A stretch of 64,000 bases of DNA, taken from assembly GCA_033856275.1 (NCBI GenBank), contig JAWVFJ010000050.1, forward strand, positions 1 through 64,000. Direction: 5' to 3'. Shown here in pieces: positions 44,308 through 56,094 of the stretch (within the stretch, counting starts at the first letter, position 1; every line of letters begins with the position of its first letter). This stretch comes from VRUE01 sp033856275 (GTDB lineage Bacteria > Actinomycetota > Thermoleophilia > Solirubrobacterales > 70-9). A model generated the notes under the pieces. It did no database searches. It saw nothing but the letters and a program-made list of their open reading frames with translations, and was not told the origin of the DNA. A program made the translations under genes and the position numbers.

Positions 44308-45935
44308 CGCTTCGCCTTGCCTCCTTTTCGCTTTGGGTGCGGAATCATCGCGTCGGCCGAGCGGGCGATCCCGATCATCTGGTCGTTGGTCAGGGTGTTG
44401 AGCAGGTCGTTCGACACCCAGTAAGAGCTGTTCCCCCGGTGCCAGGCAACTATCGGCAGACGATCACCGTCAACATAAATGTCGTACTCGCGGCCATTGA
44501 TCGTCTTGGTCAGGCTCGGACTGGCCAGGATAGGTGGATCTGACCACCCTTGGATGCCCTGCAAGCCGAAATAGTGGATGCCATCCGATTGCGGCCACTC
44601 GACGACCATCCGGTAGGCACCGTGCCGGTTTCCGTCGGGGTCCTTGAAGTGGTAGACGCGCGGGTCTTGGACGTGTTCATAGGAGTTGCTTTCGACGTAG
44701 AAGGCGCCCGAAGGCAGTCTCGTCGGGTAGAAAACGGGAAATCCGGAGCTGACCTTGCGCGTCACCGACTTTGCCTCCAGTTCTCCCGCTTCGCGCGCCG
44801 GCACGAGGCCGTCGCTCCCCGGCGGCTTGGTCGGTCCGAGGCGCGGCTTCTGCTTGCGCTTGGCCGACGCCTTCCCCTTCTTCTTATCGCCCTTTTTCTT
44901 CTGGCCCGATTCGCCAGAGGAGTCTTCGAGCGAGCCACGCGGACCACTGCTCGCTTCGATCCCGAGGAACTTGTCGACGGCTTCGTGGATCATTTCCGGC
45001 GAGGCGTAGACGTAGCTCGGCCCGAGTTCTGCCGGGAAGTGAACCTCCTTGATCGCCGCATTGCGCGAGGAGACGAACAGCTTCAGCACATCGAGCATCG
45101 TTTCCTTGTCGTTGATGTCGGAGGTGGTGTATTCGGTGAAGATGCCGATCAGGTCGTTGCGGTCGAGCACCAGGTCGCCGATCGGCACACGTTGGCGGGC
45201 GGCGCTGAGGAAGTCTTGCTGGCGCGCGGCGCGGACCAGATCGGTGTCGGTATGCCGGTAGCGGACGTATTGCAGAGCCTTTTTCCCGCAGAGCAGCTGG
45301 TAGCCAGGCTGGATGTTGATTTCCGAATACTGTTCGGAGGGCGGCAGGCCGAGGTTTGAGTGGAAGTAGCGACGGTCGACGTCAACGTAGACGCAGTTGA
45401 TCGCGTCGACCGCGCGCACGAAACCGAGGTAGTCGACGTTGACGACGTGATTGATCGGCAGGCCCGTCAGTTCCTTGACTACGCGCAGGGTCAGTTTGGG
45501 CCCGCCGTAGGCAAAGGCGGCGTTGAACTTGTCGGTGCCGACGCCGGGGATTTCGACCTTGAGGTCGCGCGGGATCGACATCAGCGCGATCGCGTTGCGG
45601 TCGGGGTCGAGGCGCAGCAACAGCGTCGTGTCCGAGCGTCCCGGGTCGCCGGGTTCGCTGGCACGCTTGTCGGAGCCGAGGATGAGGATGTTCTCCGGTT
45701 CGCCGCCGTGCGTCTGGGCGAGGAATTTCTCGACTTTGCTCTGCAGGACGTTGTTGTGCGAGAGCGCCTGGGCGATGCTGTCGATGTAGCGCAGGATCAC
45801 CGTCGCGGTCGCGGCAGCACTGACCAGGACGATAAGCAGCGAACCGAGCATGAAGCGCCACCAGAAGCGCTTCGGCTTCGGCGCCGGCTCGTGATCGCCC
45901 GAGGGCGGCGGCTTGTTGAGGCCGGTCTCAACCAC
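44304..45935 (-). CDS. LytR-CpsA-Psr (LCP) family envelope-polymer ligase
   Basis: The 543-residue protein has a cytoplasmic N-terminus, a transmembrane helix at about 28-50 (FMLGSLLIVLVSAAATATVI) and an extracellular LCP domain (about 85-310). The domain contains DTTLLLRLDPDRNAIALMS, IPRDLKVEIPG and LQYVRYRHTDTDLVRAARQQ, the conserved Arg/Asp ligand set. A Lys/Ser-rich linker (about 340-375) and a further extracellular domain of about 160 residues follow. LCP proteins transfer undecaprenyl-linked glycopolymers to peptidoglycan. It opens the nucleotide-sugar operon, tying sugar activation to wall attachment. Confidence 0.88.
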   Translation of the reverse strand: MVETGLNKPPPSGDHEPAPKPKRFWWRFMLGSLLIVLVSAAATATVILRYIDSIAQALSHNNVLQSKVEKFLAQTHGGEPENILILGSDKRASEPGDPGRSDTTLLLRLDPDRNAIALMSIPRDLKVEIPGVGTDKFNAAFAYGGPKLTLRVVKELTGLPINHVVNVDYLGFVRAVDAINCVYVDVDRRYFHSNLGLPPSEQYSEINIQPGYQLLCGKKALQYVRYRHTDTDLVRAARQQDFLSAARQRVPIGDLVLDRNDLIGIFTEYTTSDINDKETMLDVLKLFVSSRNAAIKEVHFPAELGPSYVYASPEMIHEAVDKFLGIEASSGPRGSLEDSSGESGQKKKGDKKKGKASAKRKQKPRLGPTKPPGSDGLVPAREAGELEAKSVTRKVSSGFPVFYPTRLPSGAFYVESNSYEHVQDPRVYHFKDPDGNRHGAYRMVVEWPQSDGIHYFGLQGIQGWSDPPILASPSLTKTINGREYDIYVDGDRLPIVAWHRGNSSYWVSNDLLNTLTNDQMIGIARSADAMIPHPKRKGGKAKR

Positions 45936-45941
45936 GGTTGC

Positions 45942-47030
45942 TCAGGCGTCGAGGCGGGCGGGAAGCGAGCGCAGGAAGGTGTCGAGCGTCTGCTGGTAGG
46001 TGTGCAGGGAGGAGACCGAGACCCACTCCTCGGGCCCGTGGTGCCCCTCCCCCGCCGGCCCGAACTCGACCGCCGGCACGCCCACCCGCAGGAAGGAGAC
46101 CGCGTCGGAGGCGCCGTCGCGGCCGACGCTCATCGGCTCGCCGTCGTGATGGGCGGTCGTTGCCTCTCGCAGCGCCCGCACGTAGGTCAGGTCGCGATCG
46201 ACAACTGCCGGCGGGCGGGCGAAAAGCGGTTCCACCTCGGCGGCGGGCACAGCTTTCACCTGCTCCAGAATCGAGGCAGGGTCCTGATCGGGCAGGTAGC
46301 GGATGTCGACGTCGATGGCGCATCGGTCGGGCACCTTGTTGAGCGCGTCCCCGCCCAGGATCCGGCCGAGATTGATCGAGGGGCGGTCGAACAGCTCTGA
46401 GGAGTGCCGTGCGAACGGTAGCGACTCGATACTGCGGAAAACGTCAAGCGCCCTGAGAACGGCGTTATCGCCGAGCCATGGGGTGGCGCCATGGGCGGCA
46501 ACGCCGCTGACCTGCACGCGCAGCGCCAGCACCCCCTTGGCCTCGACCCCGATGTGCAGGTCGGTCGGCTCGCCGGTGATCGCGAAGTCGCCGAGGAAGC
46601 CGCTGTCGACCAGATGGTCGCTGCCGCGCTCGGCATCCTCCTCGGACTCCTCGTCGCCGACGATCCCCAGCCGCACCCGCACCCGCTCCTGGTCGGCCAT
46701 AGCCGCGGTGGCCAGCATCATCGCCGCGATCGCACCCTTCATGTCATAGGCACCACGCCCGTAGAGCCGGTCCCCGTCAATCCGCGGCTCGAACTGATCG
46801 GCGTGCCCCGGGACGACGTCGATGTGGCCATGCAGCACTACCGTCGGCGCATCCTCCGGCCCGACTTCAGCCTTCAAAACCGGCAGGCCACGAACCTCAT
46901 CGTGCGAAGTCTCGATCCCCCGCGCCTCCAGCCACCCTTTGATGAAGCCGGCAGCTTCGAGCACCGCCTCAGGCGAAGACGTCTCGTAGCCAACCAGCCG
47001 CGAGGCAAGAGCGACCAGCTCATCGCTCAT
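45942..47030 (-). CDS. M20-family metallopeptidase (DapE/ArgE-like)
   Basis: The 362-residue amidohydrolase has metal-ligand motifs VVLHGHIDVVPGH, YGRGAYDMKGAIAAM (bridging Asp) and VGDEESEEDAERGSD with the catalytic Glu pair. The M20 dimerisation domain occupies about 175-285, and a late histidine is in FGPAGEGHHGPEEW. Candidates are succinyl-diaminopimelate desuccinylase or acetylornithine deacetylase. Sequence alone does not decide. It precedes the LCP gene by 6 bp and may share its transcript. Confidence 0.87.
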   Translation of the reverse strand: MSDELVALASRLVGYETSSPEAVLEAAGFIKGWLEARGIETSHDEVRGLPVLKAEVGPEDAPTVVLHGHIDVVPGHADQFEPRIDGDRLYGRGAYDMKGAIAAMMLATAAMADQERVRVRLGIVGDEESEEDAERGSDHLVDSGFLGDFAITGEPTDLHIGVEAKGVLALRVQVSGVAAHGATPWLGDNAVLRALDVFRSIESLPFARHSSELFDRPSINLGRILGGDALNKVPDRCAIDVDIRYLPDQDPASILEQVKAVPAAEVEPLFARPPAVVDRDLTYVRALREATTAHHDGEPMSVGRDGASDAVSFLRVGVPAVEFGPAGEGHHGPEEWVSVSSLHTYQQTLDTFLRSLPARLDA

Positions 47031-47194
47031 CTGATGACCTCCCGCGGGTTAGGGGTGGCGATCGTCTTTCGCATCGAAGGCTCAAGGGTGCAGCGGAAGG
47101 TATTTGAACCACGAAATCGCCGCCGAGACCAGCCTTGCCAAGCAGAAGTCGCGGCTCGCCAGATCCTCAAGAGACCCGCGTGCGCCTGCTCGAG

Positions 47195-47578
47195 TCAAAC
47201 GCGGATCACGGCAACTTCATCGAATGATGAGAAGTCAGCGTCCTGAGTGAGCACGGCAGCGCCGTGACGCATGGCGGTCGCGGCAATCCAGGTGTCGTGA
47301 CGGCGAAGCCGCCGCCCTTTTGCAAGCTCTGCTGAAGCGAGGCGTGCGAAGCAGCTCGCGACCTCGGGGTCGACGGGCAGCAAAGGGTAGGTGGCCTGCA
47401 CCCGCGAGAGCGTGGCCAGGCGGGTGGCGCGGGAGTCGGGTTCCGTCGCGTGAAGCACCCCTAGCTCCAGCTCGGCGGCGGTGATCACCGAGACCGCGAT
47501 CTCCTCTGGCAGCTCTGCCAGCTCTCGGCCCGTCTCCTGGGCAACGAACACCGAGGTGTCGGCGATTGCCCGGCTCAA
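47195..47578 (-). CDS. vapC: VapC-type PIN-domain toxin
   Basis: The 127-residue PIN-domain ribonuclease has acidic residues in IADTSVFVAQE (first Asp), AELELG (Glu), RRHDTWIAATA (third acidic) and TQDADFSSF (fourth). VapC toxins cleave tRNA or rRNA when freed from antitoxin. It starts with TTG at 47578 overlapping the antitoxin stop (TTGA), so synthesis is coupled to the antitoxin, as usual in VapBC modules. Confidence 0.88.
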   Translation of the reverse strand: MSRAIADTSVFVAQETGRELAELPEEIAVSVITAAELELGVLHATEPDSRATRLATLSRVQATYPLLPVDPEVASCFARLASAELAKGRRLRRHDTWIAATAMRHGAAVLTQDADFSSFDEVAVIRV

Positions 47579-47826
47579 ACGTCATCGAGTTCGGCGCCGC
47601 GGATCTCGGCAAGGTCATCTAGCAAGCCAGGATCAGCTGGTGCTTCGCGCACAATCCGGCGCAGCTCCGCGGCGGGAACCCAGGGGTCGCGATCCTCAGC
47701 GTGGGGGAGGATGTCGGCCACCGGGCGACGATTGACGGTGAGCGTCAGTCGTTCGCCGGCTTCCAGCTCCGAAACGACAGCGGAGGTGGAGTTTCGTAGC
47801 TCACGGATTGAAACGGCTCGGGCCAT
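47575..47826 (-). CDS. vapB: Phd/YefM-type antitoxin (VapB)
   Basis: The ATG at 47826 gives 83 residues. A longer frame exists but lacks support. The N-terminal Phd domain (MARAVSIRELRNSTSAVVSELEAGERLTLTVNRRPVADI) binds DNA. The acidic C-terminus (ADPGLLDDLAEIRGAELDDV) would wrap the PIN toxin. It lies first in the operon and presumably autorepresses it. Confidence 0.87.
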   Translation of the reverse strand: MARAVSIRELRNSTSAVVSELEAGERLTLTVNRRPVADILPHAEDRDPWVPAAELRRIVREAPADPGLLDDLAEIRGAELDDV

Positions 47827-47950
47827 GTGCACAACTGTAGCACTGACTGCGACGCACCACCTGATCGCAAGCAAGCTGTGACGGTCGACTGCTGCTGGCT
47901 TGTGTTAGACCTCGCGGGAAACTACTCCGGGTAATCGTCCGAGGTCACTC

Positions 47951-48553
47951 ATGACAGTCTTGCTCTACGACAACCCGGTTTCCGGCAACTGCTACAAGGT
48001 TCGGTTGATCCTCAGCCTGCTTGGAATCGAGTTCGAGCGGCGGGAGCTTTCGGTTGTCGATCACTCGGATCGAGCTGGGGTCCTTGGCGGGCTCAGTCCA
48101 TCGCTCAACGTACCGACGGTGGTGCTTGAGGACGGTCGTCCGCTTGGCGAGTCGAACGCGATCCTCTGGCACTTCGCCGACGGCAGCCGCTACTTGCCCG
48201 ATGATCCCTACGAGCGCGCCCAGGTGCTGCAATGGATGTTCTTCGAGCAGTACAAGCACGAGCCGGCGATTGCGGTCCTCCGCTTCTGGGTCTCGATCTC
48301 CGAGGACCCGCGGCCCGCGGCGGACATCGAGGCCAAGCTCACGGCCGGCCATGCGGCGCTCGATGTGATGGAGCGCCATCTCGGCGACCACGAGTACTTC
48401 GTCAGCGAGCGCTTCACAATCGCCGACATCGCGCTCTACGCCTATACCCACGTGGCACCCGAGGCCGGCTTCGATCTCGAGCCCTACTCGGCAGTCCGCA
48501 CATGGCTCGAAAGGGTTGTGGTTCAGCCCCGGTTCATCCCGATCACCGCCTGA
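47951..48553 (+). CDS. Glutathione S-transferase-like protein
   Basis: The 200-residue protein has a thioredoxin-fold N-terminus (MTVLLYDNPVSGNCYKVRLILSLLGI, VPTVVLEDGRPLGESNAIL with the cis-Pro and E-S pair) and an alpha-helical C-terminal domain (AGHAALDVMERHL, FTIADIALYAYTHVAPEAGF). The length is typical of cytosolic GSTs. Actinobacteria mostly use mycothiol, so its thiol substrate is unclear. It is transcribed alone and converges with the atp operon. Confidence 0.87.
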   Translation: MTVLLYDNPVSGNCYKVRLILSLLGIEFERRELSVVDHSDRAGVLGGLSPSLNVPTVVLEDGRPLGESNAILWHFADGSRYLPDDPYERAQVLQWMFFEQYKHEPAIAVLRFWVSISEDPRPAADIEAKLTAGHAALDVMERHLGDHEYFVSERFTIADIALYAYTHVAPEAGFDLEPYSAVRTWLERVVVQPRFIPITA

Positions 48554-48619
48554 TCTGGAGCTAAGGCCCGTAGGGTCGTGCGACATCGATTCCCGCGAAG
48601 GGATATCGACGCGCCCCCA

Positions 48620-49033
48620 TCACCCCTCGGCAATAGCGAGGAACGTTTCGGCCCGGTCGCGATCCTTCTGTGCGCGGACCTGGGCGCCACTGCTCTCCTC
48701 GGACTCTTTGAGCCGCTGCTCGGCATCGGCCAACTGCTCTTTGAGCGTCGCCGCATCGAGATCCTCGGGCGCCAGGGCCTCCTCGACCAGCAGCTTGGCC
48801 TTGTTGCCGAAGACCTGCAGCCAGCCGTGCGCCTGCGCGTAGCGCACCGTCTCCGAATCGCTGATGTGCAGGCGCAGCTCCGCCGGGCGCAGCGCCGCCA
48901 GCAGCGGCGCGTGATTGGCGAGGATGCCGAGCTCGCCGACCGCGGTGCGGGTCGAGACCTGGCGCACTTCGCCGTTGAAGACCTCTCCCTCCGGGGTGAG
49001 GACTTCGACGTCGACCATGTGCTCGGCAGCCAT
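48620..49033 (-). CDS. atpC: F1 ATP synthase epsilon subunit
   Basis: The 137-residue protein has an N-terminal beta-sandwich (MVDVEVLTPEGEVFNGEVRQVSTRTAVGELGILANHAPLLAALRP) and a C-terminal helix pair (DLDAATLKEQLADAEQRLKESEE). The ATG at 49033 yields MAAEHMVDVEV, and an internal ATG at 49018 is also possible. It couples rotation and inhibits the ATPase. It is last in the atp operon. Confidence 0.93.
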   Translation of the reverse strand: MAAEHMVDVEVLTPEGEVFNGEVRQVSTRTAVGELGILANHAPLLAALRPAELRLHISDSETVRYAQAHGWLQVFGNKAKLLVEEALAPEDLDAATLKEQLADAEQRLKESEESSGAQVRAQKDRDRAETFLAIAEG

Positions 49034-49042
49034 CGTCTTCCC

Positions 49043-50470
<1,428 letters not shown>

Positions 50471-50495
50471 TGGTTCCTTTTCTTGGTTCGCAGTC

Positions 50496-51416
50496 TTATC
50501 CGAGCGCCTCGGCGCCGGCGACAACCTCGAGGATCTCCTGGGTGATCTCGGCCTGCCTGACCCGGTTCATTTCCAGGGTCAGGTCGCCCATCATTTCTTC
50601 CGCGTTCTCCGCGGCGCTGCGCATCGCGGTCATCCGGGCGCCCAGCTCGGAAGCCGCGGACTCGAGCAGCGCCCGGTAGACGGAGATGTTCACGTACTCC
50701 GGGATCAGCTGTCCCAGCAGCTCCTCGGCCTCGGGCTCGTATTCCCAAACCGAGTGGCTGTGCGCCTTTTCGATCTCGCTTTCGGTGCCCTCCTCTTCCT
50801 CCTCGGCGACTCCCTCGCCGATCACGTCGGCCTGTTGCAGGGGAAGCAGCGTCTGCCGCCAGACGTGCTGGGTCAGCGGCGAGACGTAGCGGTTATAGAC
50901 CAGCTCGACCCGATCGAGCTCTTCATCGACGTAGCGGGAGGTCAGCTCCTCGCCGATCTCGCGTGCGTTGGCAAAGCCGGGCCGATCGGTGAAGCCGACG
51001 TAGGAGGTACGCGGGTCCTCTTTGCGGAAGGTCAGCGCCCCAACGCCCTTGCGGCCGACGGCGGAGAAGACCGTCTCCTTGCCCTGCTCGCGCAGCTCGC
51101 CTTTGAGGCGCAGGCCGTCGCGAATGATGTTGGTGTTGAAGGCACCGGCCAGGCCGCGGTCACCGGTAATCAGGAGGACGCCGACCCGCTTCTCGTCCTC
51201 GCGCTCCTCCAGCACCGGCACGCGCGGAATCCCGCCGGCCTGCTCGGCGGCGCGGCGGGTGAGCTTGCGCATCGACTGGGCGTAGGGCCGCAGCTGCTCG
51301 ATCCGCTGTTCGGCCCGGCGCAGGCGCGCCGCGGCAACCATCTCCATCGCCCGCGTGATCTTGTTGATGTTCTTGATCGACGCGATGCGATTCTTGACGT
51401 CCTTTTGCGTGGCCAT
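50496..51416 (-). CDS. atpG: F1 ATP synthase gamma subunit
   Basis: The 306-residue rotor subunit begins MATQKDVKNRIASIKNINKITRAMEMVAAARLRRA, and the C-terminal helix ends EMNRVRQAEITQEILEVVAGAEAL. Both ends form the central coiled-coil. An acidic insertion at about 195-220 (GEGVAEEEEEGTESEIEKAH) makes it about 20 residues longer than E. coli gamma. The insertion lies in the globular foot. It follows atpA and precedes atpD in operon order. Confidence 0.95.
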   Translation of the reverse strand: MATQKDVKNRIASIKNINKITRAMEMVAAARLRRAEQRIEQLRPYAQSMRKLTRRAAEQAGGIPRVPVLEEREDEKRVGVLLITGDRGLAGAFNTNIIRDGLRLKGELREQGKETVFSAVGRKGVGALTFRKEDPRTSYVGFTDRPGFANAREIGEELTSRYVDEELDRVELVYNRYVSPLTQHVWRQTLLPLQQADVIGEGVAEEEEEGTESEIEKAHSHSVWEYEPEAEELLGQLIPEYVNISVYRALLESAASELGARMTAMRSAAENAEEMMGDLTLEMNRVRQAEITQEILEVVAGAEALG

Positions 51417-51514
51417 GGTGATTCGGTCAGTAGCCGGGGGGGCCCCGTTGTGGGGTGCCTGCGGGCGTGGTTTCGGTTCTCGGCACCCCTCATCGGGGCA
51501 CCACGAACGGTTGC

Positions 51515-53134
<1,620 letters not shown>

Positions 53135-53153
53135 GGGGTGCTCTATGCCTCCT

Positions 53154-53687
53154 CTACGCCGCCTGGGCGACGCTCTTTCGAAGTTTCTCCAAGCGACTGC
53201 GAATGCTCGCGTCGAGCACCTTGTTGCCAACCTGCAAGACGATGCCGCCGAGAATCTCGGGGTCAACGCGGCTGGCCAGTTCGACCTTCTGGCCGGTCTG
53301 GCGCTCGATCTCCTCACCCACTTTCTCAACTGTCGCCGGCTCCAACTCGACCGCGCTGGTGACGGTGACGTCGATGCGCCTGTTCTCATGCTTCCAGAGA
53401 TCGTCGAACTGACGGCGGATGCGGAAGATCTCCGACATCCTGTGCTTCTCGATCAGCAGCTCGAAGAAGTTGAGCAACTCCTGATCGGCGCCCGAGACGG
53501 CGCGCTTCAGGCCCGCCACCTTCTCCGCCGAGGAGAAGTAGGGGCTGAAGAAAAAGACCTGCAGCTCGCGGTTGGCTTCGAGCGCATCGACGAACTGGCC
53601 CAGCTCGTCGCGGATCGCGTCGAGCTTGCCCTTCTCCTTGGCAACCCCGAAGAGAGCCTCGGCATATACGCGAGCCGCTTCCTGCAT
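53154..53687 (-). CDS. atpH: F1 ATP synthase delta subunit
   Basis: The 177-residue protein starts at ATG 53687 (MQEAARVYAEALFGVAKEKGKLDAI). The OSCP/delta family is recognised by LNFFELLIEKHRMSEIFRI and by VTSAVELEPATVEKVGEEIERQTGQKVELASRVDPEILGGIVLQVGNK. It connects the peripheral stalk with the top of F1. An 87-bp gap with a hairpin separates it from atpF. Confidence 0.94.
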   Translation of the reverse strand: MQEAARVYAEALFGVAKEKGKLDAIRDELGQFVDALEANRELQVFFFSPYFSSAEKVAGLKRAVSGADQELLNFFELLIEKHRMSEIFRIRRQFDDLWKHENRRIDVTVTSAVELEPATVEKVGEEIERQTGQKVELASRVDPEILGGIVLQVGNKVLDASIRSRLEKLRKSVAQAA

Positions 53688-53714
53688 GACTAAACCGCCA
53701 TCTCCTCTGCTCCC

Positions 53715-53752
53715 ATGAACGCCTGGGGAATCAGATATGGACAGGCGTTCAT
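53715..53752 (-). other. 10-bp perfect hairpin in the atpF-atpH gap
   Basis: ATGAACGCCT (53715-53724) and AGGCGTTCAT (53743-53752) pair with an 18-base loop, inside the otherwise tightly packed atp operon. It could modulate processing or stoichiometry between the Fo and F1 genes, which is inference. No T tract is present, so it is not a standard terminator. Confidence 0.4.
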
Positions 53753-53775
53753 TCCCGCGTCCGGGGATGGCGGAG

Positions 53776-54357
53776 TCATGATGTCTCCCCGGAAAGCGCC
53801 GTGAAGTCGACCTCGCTGAGCGCCTCCTCGACCAGTCGCCGCTGATCCTCCTCATTGAGTGCCTTGCGGGTGACCTTCTCGGTCGCCAGCACGGTGAGGT
53901 CGGCGACCTCCTTGCGGATCTGATCGAGCGAGCGTCGCGTCTCGGCTTCGATGTCCCGTTTCGCCGCCGCGACGAGCTCCTCGCGCTTCTCCTTGCCGGC
54001 GCTCGTCGCCTCGGCTTCGGCGGTTTCGGCGGCCTTGCGGGCGCGCGCCATGATGTCGTCGGCCTGCTCACGGGCCTCGCTGAGGCGCTCGCGGTACTCG
54101 GCGAGCAACTCATCGGACTCCTTGCGCTGGCGTTCAGCCGCCTCGATCGACTCGCTGATCACTTTTGCGCGCCTGTCGAGTGCTTCCTGGATCTTCGGGA
54201 AGGCGACCTTGCTCAGCACCCACATCGTGAAGAGGAAGAGCACCAGCGTCCAGATCATCAGGCCGAGGCCCGGTGAGACCAGGAAGCTGCCACCTTCTTT
54301 GCCGCCACTCTCAGCGGCTAGCGGAAGCGCGGATATGTAGCCGAGGACCTCGATCAT
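53776..54357 (-). CDS. atpF: Fo ATP synthase b subunit
   Basis: The 193-residue protein has a short periplasmic start, one membrane helix (about 28-48, LGLMIWTLVLFLFTMWVLSKV) and a long charged coiled-coil (KIQEALDRRAKVISESIEAAERQRKESDELL through ATEKVTRKALNEEDQRRLVEEAL). It is half of the peripheral stalk. One b gene only is present, so a homodimer is expected. It starts at ATG 54357, 4 bp after atpE. Confidence 0.94.
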   Translation of the reverse strand: MIEVLGYISALPLAAESGGKEGGSFLVSPGLGLMIWTLVLFLFTMWVLSKVAFPKIQEALDRRAKVISESIEAAERQRKESDELLAEYRERLSEAREQADDIMARARKAAETAEAEATSAGKEKREELVAAAKRDIEAETRRSLDQIRKEVADLTVLATEKVTRKALNEEDQRRLVEEALSEVDFTALSGETS

Positions 54358-54361
54358 CGAC

Positions 54362-54628
54362 CTAGAGGAAGAAGGCGATCAGGCCAAAGATGAAGGTGTA
54401 GAAGGCGACGGCCTCGGTAAGAGCGAAGCCGAGCCAGCGGATGCTCTGCAGCTCGTCTTTCATCTCCGGCTGGCGGGCAACCGACTCGATCTCCTTGCCG
54501 AAGATGATGCCGATGCCGATGCCGGCGCCGATCGAACCGAGGCCGGCACCGACGCCGAGGGCGATCGCCTTACCGGCGGATTCGATCCCTTCGTCTGAGA
54601 TCGCGGCGGCAACTGGGGACAGGTCCAT
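54362..54628 (-). CDS. atpE: Fo ATP synthase c subunit
   Basis: The protein has 88 residues from the ATG at 54628. Two membrane helices, the first with the Gly-rich IALGVGAGLGSIGAGIGIGII, surround the polar loop ARQPE. The proton-binding Glu is in ALTEAVAFYTFIFGLIAFFL. Absence of the Na+-type Gln/Ser-Thr ligands next to it suggests a proton-coupled rotor. It lies between atpB and atpF. Confidence 0.96.
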   Translation of the reverse strand: MDLSPVAAAISDEGIESAGKAIALGVGAGLGSIGAGIGIGIIFGKEIESVARQPEMKDELQSIRWLGFALTEAVAFYTFIFGLIAFFL

Positions 54629-54647
54629 TTGAGGTAGCGCTCCTTTT

Positions 54648-55556
54648 CTAATGGCTGGCGGAGGTCGCTCCGCCGAGATAGATAGCCGTGAGGGTCGAGA
54701 AGATAAATGCCTGCAGGGTGGCGATAAGGCCCACCTCGAGGATGAAGAAGAAGAAGGCCAGCGGGAAGGTGAGGGCGCCAAGCGCGGCGATGCCGAGCAG
54801 CACGGCGAGCCCGCCGCCCATGAAGAGCAGCAAGAGGTGGCCGGCGAGGATGTTGGCGAAGAGTCGTACAGAGAGCGAGATCAGGCGGGCGAAGTGCGAG
54901 ATCGCCTCGATCACGAAGATGAAGCCCTTGGCGAGCGGGTTCATGTCCTCGAGGCCCGGCGGCAGCCAACTGGCCAGGTACTTGAAGAGGCCCTTCGAGC
55001 GCACGCCTTCGACGTGGTAGGAGATCCAGACGACGAGCGTCAGCACCAGTGGAATCGAGAGGTTGGCGGTCGCCGCGTAGATCGCGAAGGAGGGGATGCT
55101 GAGGCCGAAGATGCTGACCTCGTGCTCGGTGTTGGTCGGCAGCGGCAGGAAGCCGATCATGTTGGAGAACCAGATCCAGAAGAAGAGGGCGGCAAGGAAG
55201 GGGAACCAACGTGTCGCCGTTGCCGTGTCGAGGTTGCCGCCGGTGATGTTGTTCTTGGTCAGGTCGTAAGCGACCTCGATCGCCGTCTGCACGCGATTGG
55301 GTTTCTGCGCCATGCGGCGCGAGATCCAGACCATGACGAAGATCGTCAGGGCGCTGGCCAGCACCAGGTAGAGCACCGCCTTATTGATACTCAAGTCGAC
55401 GCCGCCCAATTCGAGCGAGATCCACGGTTCGAGCTTGAACTCGTTCTGGGGCTGGAAGGCTTCGTTTTTGCCGCTGCTGCCGAAGATCAGCAGCATCAGG
55501 ATCGCAATCGCGAAGTAGACGCCGAGCCCGATCAGAACCTTGGTCTTGGTCTTCAT
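54648..55556 (-). CDS. atpB: Fo ATP synthase a subunit
   Basis: The 302-residue membrane protein has about six helices and an extended N-terminus (about 1-60) carrying FGSSGKNEAF. The channel helix with the essential Arg is in ISHFARLISLSVRLFANILAGH, and the last helices have FIFSTLTAIYLGG. It starts at ATG 55556, which overlaps the upstream gene (ATGA). Confidence 0.95.
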   Translation of the reverse strand: MKTKTKVLIGLGVYFAIAILMLLIFGSSGKNEAFQPQNEFKLEPWISLELGGVDLSINKAVLYLVLASALTIFVMVWISRRMAQKPNRVQTAIEVAYDLTKNNITGGNLDTATATRWFPFLAALFFWIWFSNMIGFLPLPTNTEHEVSIFGLSIPSFAIYAATANLSIPLVLTLVVWISYHVEGVRSKGLFKYLASWLPPGLEDMNPLAKGFIFVIEAISHFARLISLSVRLFANILAGHLLLLFMGGGLAVLLGIAALGALTFPLAFFFFILEVGLIATLQAFIFSTLTAIYLGGATSASH

Positions 55557-55927
55557 GCCTTGCCCGCCTCCGGTTCATCGAAGAGATGGGCGATGCCCTG
55601 GGCGGCGAAAGAGACGGTGAAGAGGACCAGGACCAGGACCGCGGAGGCGAGGCCAGCCTCACGTTCGACGATCCCGGCGAGCAACACCGCGGTCGCCATC
55701 AGCCCCACCCGGCCGAGGGTTGAGACGGCGACAGTCGCCATTGCCCGCTGCCTATTACCCGCAGCCAGTTCCCTGCTGGCAAGGCGCTCGGCGAGCATCT
55801 GGATACCGCGCTGAACGAGCCAGACGCCAGCGCCAACGGCGAATCCGAGCATGGGCAGGCTGCCGAGCAAAAAAACGGCGAGCGAGGCGGCAAGGACCAA
55901 AAGGTCGACGTACTTGGGAGGAGACAT
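55553..55927 (-). CDS. AtpI-like small membrane protein
   Basis: The 124-residue protein has four predicted membrane helices (about 8-26, 28-42, 65-85, 95-112). It opens the ATP synthase operon and overlaps atpB by 4 bases. Position and size fit AtpI, an assembly factor or ion channel for the c ring, but sequence similarity to AtpI is weak, so the call rests mostly on context. Confidence 0.6.
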   Translation of the reverse strand: MSPPKYVDLLVLAASLAVFLLGSLPMLGFAVGAGVWLVQRGIQMLAERLASRELAAGNRQRAMATVAVSTLGRVGLMATAVLLAGIVEREAGLASAVLVLVLFTVSFAAQGIAHLFDEPEAGKA

Positions 55928-56052
55928 AAAATTCGCCCGTCTCTGTAAAGGGCGGGCGGACCAGCGACTATATCCGAAAGGGCCGACGAACCGCTTTCTA
56001 GAGCCAGTTCGTGAGCCTTGTTACAACCTGTTACTAAGTCTCTTCGCTGCCG

Positions 56053-56094
56053 ATTGAAGGATTATGCGCGTCCCAGCACCCACAATCCTTCAAT
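56053..56094. terminator. Perfect 11-bp hairpin at the end of the wecA-like gene
   Basis: ATTGAAGGATT (56053-56063) pairs with AATCCTTCAAT (56084-56094) over a 20-base loop. It overlaps the stop codon of the wecA-like gene (56090-56092). Located between that gene and the atp operon, it could end the upstream transcript or regulate read-through. The rest of the 55928-56089 gap shows no gene. Confidence 0.4.

Noticed and set aside
53135..53389. N-terminal extension of atpA
   Set aside because: It overlaps atpH out of frame; the alpha-subunit N-terminus MDIKPDEIAS starts at 53134.
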